Shown in pieces: positions 44,266-50,254 of a stretch of 50,254 bases of DNA. Origin of the DNA: Tannerellaceae bacterium (lineage in GTDB: Bacteria; Bacteroidota; Bacteroidia; Bacteroidales; Tannerellaceae); assembly GCA_031264865.1 (NCBI GenBank), contig JAISDJ010000215.1:1-50254 (forward strand). The letters are read 5' to 3'. Under the pieces are notes generated by a model. It saw only the letters and a list, made by a program, of their open reading frames with translations, was not told the DNA's origin and made no database searches. Position numbers and translations under genes: made by a program. Position 1 is the first letter of the stretch, and each line of letters begins with the position of its first letter.

Positions 44266-46068
44266 CTATTCTTTTCCTCCTGCAAGTTTTTCTTTCAAGG
44301 CAGCCAACTCTTCAATATCCCCTAATGTTGTTTTCTCTACAGAGCTGGTCAATACTGCTGATTCATCTTCTTTCTTTGAGCGTTTACCCTTCTTTTCTCC
44401 GGTAGCAGCAGTAGACTCTTTTTTCGTGCCTTTTTGCTCATCTTCATGAATACGGCTATGAGAAAGAATAATGCGTTTCGCTTCTTTATTGAATTCGATC
44501 ACTTTGAAATCAAGTTTTTCGTCAACTACAGCTTGTGAGCCATCTTCTTTCACCAAATGTTTGGGAGTAGCAAAACCTTCCACGCCATAAGGCAAAGAAA
44601 CCACAGCGCCTTTATCAAGCACTTCAATGATCGTACCTTCATGAATAGAACCTACTGTGAAAATCGTTTCAAACACATCCCATGGATTTTCTTCCAATTG
44701 TTTGTGTCCTAAACTCAAACGACGATTTTCTTTGTCGATTTCCAATACTTGTACTTCAATTTCAGCTCCAATTTGAGTAAACTCACTCGGGTGTTTGATT
44801 TTCTTAGTCCAAGAAAGGTCGGAGATGTGGATTAAACCATCTACGCCTTCTTCAATTTCCACAAATACACCGAAGTTGGTAAAGTTACGTACTTTAGCTG
44901 TATGTTTTGATCCAACAGGGAAACGTGCTTCGATGTCTTCCCATGGATCCGATTTCAGTTGTTTGATACCTAATGACATTTTGCGTTCGTCGCGATCCAA
45001 TGTAAGAATAACGGCTTCGATTTCGTCGCCAACTTTCATGAAGTCTTGAGCGCTGCGCAGATGTTGTGTCCATGACATTTCCGATACATGGATTAAACCT
45101 TCCACGCCCGGAGCAATTTCGATGAATGCACCATAGTCGGCCATAACAACTACTTTTCCTTTTACTTTGTCACCAACCTTCAAATCCGGATCCAAAGCAT
45201 CCCATGGGTGAGGAGTCAATTGTTTCAAACCAAGAGCGATACGTTTCTTTTCATCGTCAAAATCAAGAATAACCACATTGATTTTTTGATCCAACTGAAC
45301 GATTTCTTCCGGATGGGAAACACGTCCCCAGGAAAGATCGGTAATATGGATCAAACCGTCTACACCACCTAAGTCGATAAATACACCATAAGAAGTGATG
45401 TTCTTAACAGTTCCTTCCAATACCTGTCCTTTTTCCAGTTTAGAGATGATATCTTTCTTCTGTTGTTCAAGTTCAGCTTCGATAAGAGCTTTGTGAGATA
45501 CCACAACGTTTTTAAATTCCTGATTGATTTTAACAATCTTAAATTCCATTGTTTTACCTACAAATACATCATAATCGCGGATAGGTTTCACGTCGATCTG
45601 AGAACCCGGCAAGAATGCTTCAATACCGAATACATCTACAATCATACCACCCTTTGTGCGACATTTGATGAATCCCTTGATAATTTCGTCTTTTTCCAAT
45701 GCTTCGTTTACACGATCCCAAGAACGGGTTGCACGAGCTTTTTTATGAGAAAGGATTAATTGTCCTTTTTTGTCTTCCTGGCTTTCGATGTATACTTCTA
45801 CTTCGTCGCCGATCTTTAAATCCGGATTATAACGGAATTCAGACATGGGTACAATACCGTCTGATTTGAAACCGATATTCACTACAACTTCACGTTTGTT
45901 CATTGCAGTAACGGTGCCCATAACTACTTCCTTGTCCTTCACGGTATTCAAGGTTTCGTCATACGTTTTTACAAGATCGTCCTTGCTTACATCACCGTAA
46001 GTTTCGCCTTGTTCAAAGGCATCCCAGTTAAAATTATCAACCGGCTGGATGTTTTTTAAATTTTCCAT
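44266..46068 (-). CDS. rpsA: 30S ribosomal protein S1
   Basis: A 600-residue protein with six S1 (OB-fold) RNA-binding repeats from about residue 45 to 530. Repeated features include the pattern VEGLIHISDLSW (also VDGLIHITDLSW and VEGLIHVSEMSW) and the linkers ALGLKQLTPHPWD, SLGIKQLKSDPWED and SLGHKQLEENPWD. A Lys/Glu/Ser-rich low-complexity tail (KKESTAATGEKKGKRSKKEDE) precedes the end. It helps the 30S subunit bind and unfold mRNA leaders, important in Bacteroidetes where Shine-Dalgarno pairing is weak. It is transcribed alone from a TATCTTTG box. Length matches Bacteroides S1. Confidence 0.96.
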   Translation of the reverse strand: MENLKNIQPVDNFNWDAFEQGETYGDVSKDDLVKTYDETLNTVKDKEVVMGTVTAMNKREVVVNIGFKSDGIVPMSEFRYNPDLKIGDEVEVYIESQEDKKGQLILSHKKARATRSWDRVNEALEKDEIIKGFIKCRTKGGMIVDVFGIEAFLPGSQIDVKPIRDYDVFVGKTMEFKIVKINQEFKNVVVSHKALIEAELEQQKKDIISKLEKGQVLEGTVKNITSYGVFIDLGGVDGLIHITDLSWGRVSHPEEIVQLDQKINVVILDFDDEKKRIALGLKQLTPHPWDALDPDLKVGDKVKGKVVVMADYGAFIEIAPGVEGLIHVSEMSWTQHLRSAQDFMKVGDEIEAVILTLDRDERKMSLGIKQLKSDPWEDIEARFPVGSKHTAKVRNFTNFGVFVEIEEGVDGLIHISDLSWTKKIKHPSEFTQIGAEIEVQVLEIDKENRRLSLGHKQLEENPWDVFETIFTVGSIHEGTIIEVLDKGAVVSLPYGVEGFATPKHLVKEDGSQAVVDEKLDFKVIEFNKEAKRIILSHSRIHEDEQKGTKKESTAATGEKKGKRSKKEDESAVLTSSVEKTTLGDIEELAALKEKLAGGKE

Positions 46069-46142
46069 TCTTTAATTGTTAATACTAAGTTTCCTTTTAA
46101 TTAGTAAGTTAGACATTATATTGTCATCTCTCAAAAGCGTGG

Positions 46143-46150
46143 CAAAGATA
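46143..46150 (-). promoter_or_regulatory. Candidate -7 promoter element of rpsA
   Basis: TATCTTTG on the minus strand is a full match in the 107-base gap upstream of rpsA. It leaves a leader of about 65-70 bases, room for autoregulation by S1. Confidence 0.5.
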
Positions 46151-46175
46151 CGGTTTCTTTTCTGATTTATTCTTT

Positions 46176-46520
46176 TCAAGAATGTCTTTTTTTGTAAGAT
46201 TTTCTTAGTTTATAATCTCCAAATAAAAGCAATAGAGTGAGCGCGCCGATATATAAATAAAAAGGCATTGATGGGAGATCCGACAATTCTATTTTGGGTA
46301 AGTCCAAATAGATAATCGATGCGGTAGCCAATACAATTATAGACAAGGATGCTGCAATTACCGAAAGCAAGCCGAAACGTTCATTCCGTTTTTTAATTTT
46401 AACGACATCGGCATATACCTGTTGCATTACCTTTTTTCGGAAATCAACAGGTAATTCCTCTTGAGGCATCCGGTTAAACAAATCCTTCAAGACATCTTTT
46501 TTTTCTGCATCTTTATTCAT
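46176..46520 (-). CDS. Small membrane protein, possible anti-sigma factor
   Basis: A 114-residue protein from the ATG at 46518-46520 (two codons further up is only a TTG). The N-terminal cytosolic part (about 1-45, DVLKDLFNRMPQEELPVDFRKKVMQQVYADV) is helical. Two transmembrane helices follow (SVIAASLSIIVLATASIIYL and MPFYLYIGALTLLLLFGDY), with a Lys/Arg-rich C-terminus. It overlaps the sigma gene by 8 bases, so the two are translationally coupled. A membrane protein coupled to an ECF sigma gene suggests an anti-sigma factor. It lacks a recognisable zinc (HxxxCxxC) anti-sigma motif, so this stays an inference. Confidence 0.65.
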   Translation of the reverse strand: MNKDAEKKDVLKDLFNRMPQEELPVDFRKKVMQQVYADVVKIKKRNERFGLLSVIAASLSIIVLATASIIYLDLPKIELSDLPSMPFYLYIGALTLLLLFGDYKLRKSYKKRHS

Positions 46521-47079
46521 AGTCAATCCTTTCTATCTCTTTCATTAAAACAAATAACTTTTTCCGTATCCTGTGCAATTTTGTCTTTACATTCGACACG
46601 GAAAATTCCGTAATAGAAGCAATTTCGTCTATGCTTTTCTCTTCCATGTAAAAGAAAAGGATAATCGCACGCTCTTCGGGAGGCAATTGAGTTAATGCTT
46701 TATCCAGTATTTCTATTTGCCCGTCCGACTCCGTTTGTCCTAAAGCATTCGCTACTTCTTCTTCCGATACATTAACAATCATAGACTCTTCAATTGCCAA
46801 CCATTCTTGTTTTTTCTTCCGAGTATATGAAATAGCGGTATTATAAGCTATTCTATATATCCAGGTTGAGAAACTACTATCTCCTTTAAAACCGTTCAAG
46901 TGTTTGAACACCTTTAAAAAGACATCCTGTGCCAGTTCTTCAGCATCCTCCTTATTACGCACTACTTTAAAGGCCAGCGAATAAACCTGACGGCTATATT
47001 TGTCGAGAATACAAGCGTACGCAGTTGTATCCCCTTCCTGTATCCGTTTAATATAATATGTGTCGGAGTACAATTCCAT
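46513..47079 (-). CDS. ECF (group IV) RNA polymerase sigma factor
   Basis: A 188-residue protein from the ATG at 47077-47079. The longer frame begins with a TTG inside a promoter element and is rejected. Sigma region 2 (about 15-90) has VYSLAFKVVRNKEDAEELAQDVFLKVF and a STWIYRIAYNTAISYTRKKK segment that contacts -10 DNA. Region 4 (about 125-180) has LPPEERAIILFFYMEEKSIDEIA followed by the HTH SVSNVKTKLHRIRKKL, which reads the -35. No region 3 is present, as in ECF sigma factors. It is coupled to the downstream small membrane protein. Two promoters lie upstream: a TATTTTTG box and an ECF-like TGTAAC-N16-CGTC that may be its own target. Confidence 0.92.
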   Translation of the reverse strand: MELYSDTYYIKRIQEGDTTAYACILDKYSRQVYSLAFKVVRNKEDAEELAQDVFLKVFKHLNGFKGDSSFSTWIYRIAYNTAISYTRKKKQEWLAIEESMIVNVSEEEVANALGQTESDGQIEILDKALTQLPPEERAIILFFYMEEKSIDEIASITEFSVSNVKTKLHRIRKKLFVLMKEIERIDYE

Positions 47080-47090
47080 TATATTGAATG

Positions 47091-47116
47091 GACGCAAACC
47101 GTGTCGAAAGGTTACA
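47091..47116 (-). promoter_or_regulatory. ECF-type promoter of the sigma factor operon (TGTAAC-N16-CGTC)
   Basis: On the minus strand TGTAAC (47111-47116) and CGTC (47091-47094) are separated by exactly 16 bases. AAC-type -35 and CGT-type -10 boxes are typical of ECF sigma factors such as B. subtilis SigW and SigX. Transcription would start only a few bases before the ATG at 47079. Likely autoregulation. Confidence 0.6.
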
Positions 47117-47127
47117 ATTCACTGGTG

Positions 47128-47135
47128 CAAAAATA
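47128..47135 (-). promoter_or_regulatory. Housekeeping -7 promoter element of the sigma factor operon
   Basis: TATTTTTG on the minus strand is a full TAnnTTTG match, 49 bases upstream of the sigma ATG and between the two ECF-type promoters. Confidence 0.45.
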
Positions 47136-47157
47136 AAACTATTTTTTCATTTCGGAT

Positions 47158-47183
47158 TGTAACTTTTCGAAACCTATTGCGTC
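47158..47183 (+). promoter_or_regulatory. ECF-type promoter of the DUF6249 gene (TGTAAC-N16-CGTC)
   Basis: TGTAAC (47158-47163) and CGTC (47180-47183) on the plus strand have the same 16-base gap as the opposite-strand promoter. The similarity continues after the -35 box (TTTTCGA here, CTTTCGA there). It ends 45 bases before the ATG at 47228. Confidence 0.6.
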
Positions 47184-47227
47184 AAAAAAGCAACAAACTA
47201 ATTATTCACTTTTAAATAAATACGATT

Positions 47228-47632
47228 ATGATGGATTTTATTATGGTTCCGCTGATTATTGGCATTTGTGTAGCCGGCGTTTATGGATTATTTGAATTGT
47301 TTGTGCGCCGCAAAGAACGTTTAACGATTATCGAAAAGATCAGCGAAAAGCTGGATGCTTCTACCTTTGAAGGTAAACTTGATTTTGGAAGTTATTGGAA
47401 GAAATTCTCTTTCAGCGCCCTGAAAGCCGGATGCCTGATGGCCGGAACAGGACTTGGTTTATTGGTTGGTTTTATCATTAATAATCTATCATTAATGTAT
47501 CACAATGACAATTGGTATCGTAACGAACTTGCAGGCACAGCCTATGGAGCATCCGTCTTATTATTCGGCGGGATCAGCCTGATTATTGCCTTTGTAATAG
47601 AAATGAAAATGGCAAAAAACAAGAAAGAATAA
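47228..47632 (+). CDS. DUF6249-type small membrane protein
   Basis: A 134-residue protein with three transmembrane segments: about 4-25 (IMVPLIIGICVAGVYGLFELF), 64-86 (ALKAGCLMAGTGLGLLVGFII) and 104-124 (GASVLLFGGISLIIAFVIEM). After helix 1 comes a basic segment, VRRKERLTIIEKISEKLD, typical of DUF6249 proteins of Bacteroidales. It is divergent from the ECF sigma operon and has a matching TGTAAC-N16-CGTC promoter, so it is probably part of that sigma factor's regulon. The molecular function is unknown; an envelope-stress role is inference only. The ATG at 47231 is an equally possible start. Confidence 0.75.
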   Translation: MMDFIMVPLIIGICVAGVYGLFELFVRRKERLTIIEKISEKLDASTFEGKLDFGSYWKKFSFSALKAGCLMAGTGLGLLVGFIINNLSLMYHNDNWYRNELAGTAYGASVLLFGGISLIIAFVIEMKMAKNKKE

Positions 47633-47665
47633 AGAGGCTGTATAGCCTCTTTATTCTTTCTTGTT
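47618..47665. terminator. Perfect 22-bp stem, bidirectional terminator overlapping both genes' ends
   Basis: 47618-47639 and 47644-47665 are exact reverse complements around a GTAT loop, with core AAAGAGGCT/AGCCTCTTT. The left arm contains the last codons and stop of the DUF6249 gene. The right arm reaches into the stop codon of the convergent CBM9-like gene. It should terminate both transcripts. Confidence 0.9.
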
Positions 47666-48323
47666 AAAAGTATAACTCTCCGAAGAACTCCGGCTTATGA
47701 AAATTCGGTTCCGGGGTTGGGATGGGGTTCCAACTCAGATAGTGCGGATTTTCTGTTCGATCGGCGCATTTATAGAAATTGCCGAATATCTTTTCAGGTA
47801 AGTTTTTCGGATCCAGTCCCATTAATTTCAAAGGAATGGCCACGATCAACTCCCAGGCGTAGACTTTTTTCCTTTCATCAAATGGCTTATTTTCAAAAGG
47901 TTTTCCTTCTACTAACGTATAGCGGCGAATGCCATTATACTCATTCGGCGTTAACGACTTTTTGACGTCGCGAGACTGTCGCCGGGCAGCATCACAGGTA
48001 CCGATGCAATTGAACTCGAAGTTCATATACTCGTCCTCGCTTTCTTTCTTCATAAAAAACTCCACGCAACTATCTTCATGCACCGGATCGCCATCCTCGC
48101 CATAAATGGCTTTAAGTGAATATCCTCGCGCAAAAAAGCGAATATACAGATAAGCATCGGAACGGGCAATATCGAATACGGCAATCGGTTTGTAAGGATA
48201 TTTCTCTTTCCAATTGACCACATTAATATAATCCCGATGCGACTTGCTCTCCATCAAAAAGTCTACTGATGACATATCCAGGACATCGAGCGCCGGTAAA
48301 TAAGGTATTTTGAGTTTATTCAT
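47664..48323 (-). CDS. CBM9-like carbohydrate-binding family protein, cytosolic
   Basis: A 219-residue protein without a signal peptide. It has the family 9-like beta-sandwich features seen in Bacteroidales: YINVVNWKEKYPYKPIAVFDIA near the start, YLYIRFFARG, EDSCVEFFMK (about 103-112), AWELIVAIPLKLMG, and the final FYKCADRTENPHYLSWNPI. These proteins are annotated as carbohydrate-binding family 9-like, but many copies stand alone without an enzyme, as here, and their role is unclear. It is convergent with the DUF6249 gene and shares its terminator. No clear promoter box is seen upstream. Confidence 0.8.
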   Translation of the reverse strand: MNKLKIPYLPALDVLDMSSVDFLMESKSHRDYINVVNWKEKYPYKPIAVFDIARSDAYLYIRFFARGYSLKAIYGEDGDPVHEDSCVEFFMKKESEDEYMNFEFNCIGTCDAARRQSRDVKKSLTPNEYNGIRRYTLVEGKPFENKPFDERKKVYAWELIVAIPLKLMGLDPKNLPEKIFGNFYKCADRTENPHYLSWNPIPTPEPNFHKPEFFGELYF

Positions 48324-48984
48324 ACTATTTCAATTAGTGACAGATTTTAATAAAATAAAAATAAAACAAAGAATAACATTGATAAAATCACCAAAGAACC
48401 GATAATCCGGCCCAGTTCCCATAATTCCACAAATTTATACAATTAATACTTCGCTAAAGATAAGCAGAAAACTGTAATAAAATAAGACGTATAAAACAAT
48501 TTTATTTCTCTTTGTTTTTTTTAACTCTTCAAACTCGTATAAGATTTCCCCCGAATCGGACACTCAAAAAGTGTATGCAGGCAATAATTTTATTTTTGAT
48601 ATTGATTAGGAAGGATGGACGTATGTTTATAGGAGAAGGAGATTGAGGGGTTCTGACTATTTGCTACTTGCCCTCTTTCTTTATCATTCTGACAAATTAA
48701 CTGCCGGATATCTTCCGTATTTGGCTGCGAAGTTGAGATTTTCAATAAATACGCGCTGGATTTGAGGGTTCCCGTTTTACAAAAAGACAGTGAAATTGGT
48801 TGATTACTTTCGAAATAGCTGTTTTTCCGGCATTTTGTATGGTTTTCCAATAGCTTCTCAGCGAATCTTGGGTTATTTCGTTACAATATGATATTTTAGA
48901 ATTAAGGCTTTTTCGAATCAAAATAGCGAAAAAAAGGGGCTTTTTCGAGGGATTTTCAAGCTTATTTCATACTTTTTTCCGGAA

Positions 48985-49094
48985 CAATACGGTGTTATTT
49001 CCAAGACAATACGATGTTTTTACTAAAGGATTACGATCTTTTCCCAAAAGTATCGTATTGTCCTGGAAGAAACATCGTACTCTTTTTTTTAACT
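48985..49094. repeat. 22-bp-period palindromic array 2 (five cores)
   Basis: Five 10-bp cores begin at 48985, 49007, 49029, 49051 and 49073, exactly 22 bases apart: CAATACGGTG, CAATACGATG, GATTACGATC, TATCGTATTG, CATCGTACTC. The 12-base spacers run from T-rich to A-rich (for example TTATTTCCAAGA and TCCTGGAAGAAA). The array is symmetrical about its third core: core 2 with its flank pairs with core 4 and its flank (about 49000-49015 with 49052-49067), and core 1 resembles the complement of core 5. It ends in eight T. Geometry and consensus match the array at 15863-15972. Confidence 0.8.
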
Positions 49095-49107
49095 ATCCAT
49101 GCTTGTT

Positions 49108-49155
49108 ATTCAAAATAAACCAATAGAACGGCCATATATTCGAAATGAACCAATA
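49108..49155 (+). repeat. 18-base imperfect direct repeat upstream of purL
   Basis: ATTCAAAATAAACCAATA (49108-49125) recurs as ATTCGAAATGAACCAATA (49138-49155), 30 bases apart with two A-to-G differences. The spacing is close to three helical turns, so this could be a regulator site. No known operator is recognised. Confidence 0.5.
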
Positions 49156-49349
49156 ATTTCACGCCTTTCATCAAAAGAGCATGTAAGCCCAAAAGGGGAA
49201 TATCGCTCAAAACGTTAGAGAAAGAGCTAAGCCCGAAGCAAACTGTTATTTTGCATGGATGCATGGATTTTCAGAGGGTGATTGGAACATTGGGGACAAT
49301 TGATTTCTTTTATTTGTTACATATACATATATTATTACACATTTCTATG

Positions 49350-49357
49350 TATCTTTG
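49350..49357 (+). promoter_or_regulatory. Candidate -7 promoter element of purL
   Basis: TATCTTTG is a full TAnnTTTG match, 35 bases before the purL ATG. Confidence 0.55.
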
Positions 49358-49391
49358 CATGCGAATTCAAGTATAAGATATTCTATTCAAT

Positions 49392-50254
49392 ATGATTCTA
49401 TTTTTCAAATCGCCGGCGAAGACAATATTTACCGTAGAAGCAGCACATACTTTCTCATCTGAAGATATTCAAAAATTAGTTTGGTTATTTAGTGGTGCTA
49501 CGCCTATTGCAGGTGATAGTCTGGATGGTTGGTATATCGGGCCGCGGCGGGAGATGATTACTCCCTGGAGTACTAACGCGGTGGAGATTACCCGGAATAT
49601 GGGGCTCGACGGGATTTCGCGTATAGAGGAATTTTATTCCGTAGCGTCCGGCGATGCTGCTCACGATCCGATGTTGCAACGTATTTACAACGGGTTGGGA
49701 CAACAGTTATTTACTATTGATAAACTACCCGAACCGGTTATCCCTATCTATGACATAGAATCTTATAACCTGCAAGAGGGGTTGGCGCTGAGCAGCGATG
49801 AAACAGCCTATCTGAATGAGGTGAGCAAAAAACTCGGACGTCCTTTAACCGACAGTGAAGTATATGGTTTTGCACAGGTAAACTCGGAACATTGCCGGCA
49901 CAAAATATTTAACGGGCAATTTATTATTGATGGGGAGGAAAAGGAGAACTCTCTTTTTCAACTGATAAAGAAAACGTCGGAAGAAAACCCCAACCAATTG
50001 GTTTCGGCCTATAAAGATAATGTAGCCTTTAATGAAGGGCCTTCCATCGAACAATTTGCTCCGGCAAGCGGAGACAAGCCCGATTTCTATGGCGCCCGTA
50101 CGATAAAGACCGTGATTTCGCTGAAAGCCGAAACACATAATTTCCCTACTACCGTAGAGCCTTTCAATGGGGCGGCAACCGGTACGGGCGGCGAAATACG
50201 CGACCGCCTCGGCGGAGGGAAAGCCTCCCTTCCCATTGCGGGGACGGCTGTTTA
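49392..50254 (+). CDS. purL: Phosphoribosylformylglycinamidine synthase, N-terminal part (runs off window)
   Basis: The first 287 codons from the ATG at 49392-49394 are present, and the frame is open to the window edge. The N-terminal domain (about 1-150) includes [15 protein letters not shown], typical of the long single-chain PurL. The linker holds [19 protein letters not shown]. The start of the ATP-grasp-like synthase domain follows, with [27 protein letters not shown]. It makes formylglycinamidine ribonucleotide from FGAR, glutamine and ATP in purine synthesis. The full protein should be about 1200-1300 residues and include a C-terminal glutaminase, which is beyond the window. Confidence 0.95.
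   Translation, partial: MILFFKSPAKTIFTVEAAHTFSSEDIQKLVWLFSGATPIAGDSLDGWYIGPRREMITPWSTNAVEITRNMGLDGISRIEEFYSVASGDAAHDPMLQRIYNGLGQQLFTIDKLPEPVIPIYDIESYNLQEGLALSSDETAYLNEVSKKLGRPLTDSEVYGFAQVNSEHCRHKIFNGQFIIDGEEKENSLFQLIKKTSEENPNQLVSAYKDNVAFNEGPSIEQFAPASGDKPDFYGARTIKTVISLKAETHNFPTTVEPFNGAATGTGGEIRDRLGGGKASLPIAGTAV

Larger units (their letters stand above)
48324..49391. other. About 1.07 kb non-coding region upstream of purL
   Basis: No convincing gene is present. An 86-codon minus-strand frame at 48590-48850 has unlike-protein composition and no promoter. From left to right there is AT-rich DNA and alternative hairpins built from GGCTTTTTCGA repeats (48906-48916 and 48938-48948). A 22-bp-period array (48985-49094), an 18-base direct repeat (49108-49155), a tandem GCATGGAT pair near 49254 and the purL promoter box follow. 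Confidence 0.6.

Noticed and set aside
48590-48850. 86-codon minus-strand ORF in the gap before purL
   Set aside because: Composition is unlike a folded protein, there is no promoter box or ribosome site, and it lies in repeat-rich non-coding DNA.

Overview
The window is Bacteroidota, order Bacteroidales. The evidence is three SusC/SusD pairs, a hybrid two-component regulator, a DUF6377-type regulator, and repeated TAnnTTTG promoter boxes, which are the -7 element of the Bacteroides primary sigma factor. Gene content resembles Parabacteroides or related families, but I cannot fix the genus by eye. No insertion sequence, phage, CRISPR array or rRNA was seen. One tRNA-Gly is present.

Layout. 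(1) 1-391: C-terminal end of a DUF3836-like secreted protein, running into the convergent locus. (2) 357-8110, minus strand: SusC, SusD and a histidine acid (phytase-like) phosphatase in one tight operon, preceded by a DUF6377 TPR/membrane/HTH regulator. This looks like a phosphate-ester scavenging locus rather than a sugar locus. (3) 8211-13867, minus: a small secreted protein and an orphan SusC/SusD pair without enzymes. (4) 14115-15790, plus: a possible 36-codon ORF, then an ABC ATPase/permease pair of the bacitracin/lantibiotic-export type. (5) 16013-20143, minus: aminotransferase, ribBA and rmuC. (6) 20253-34731: a compact polysaccharide utilisation locus (PUL) of GH2, GH30, SusD, SusC and a surface glycan-binding lipoprotein on the minus strand, with a divergent hybrid two-component sensor. 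A beta-1,6-linked galactan or arabinogalactan side chain is the best substrate guess. (7) 34782-38384: RNA methyltransferases, a hexapeptide acyltransferase and an AraC regulator. (8) 38755-41628, plus: pyrE, an SRPBCC protein, argH and a Rieske-like lipoprotein. (9) tRNA-Gly, then a biotin-dependent carboxyltransferase. (10) 43938-48323: a small hypothetical gene, rpsA, an ECF sigma factor with a small membrane protein, a divergent DUF6249 membrane gene and a CBM9-like protein. (11) A roughly 1 kb non-coding stretch, then the 5' part of purL.

The most unusual signal is a pair of intergenic arrays, 15863-15972 and 48985-49094. Each has five 10-bp cores (CATCGTATTG-like, in either orientation) spaced at exactly 22 bp by 12-bp T-to-A graded spacers. 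Each folds as a nested palindrome and ends in a T run. I do not recognise this family. A second notable signal is a pair of divergent promoters with identical TGTAAC-N16-CGTC architecture around the ECF sigma gene, suggesting that this sigma factor drives both itself and the neighbouring membrane gene.
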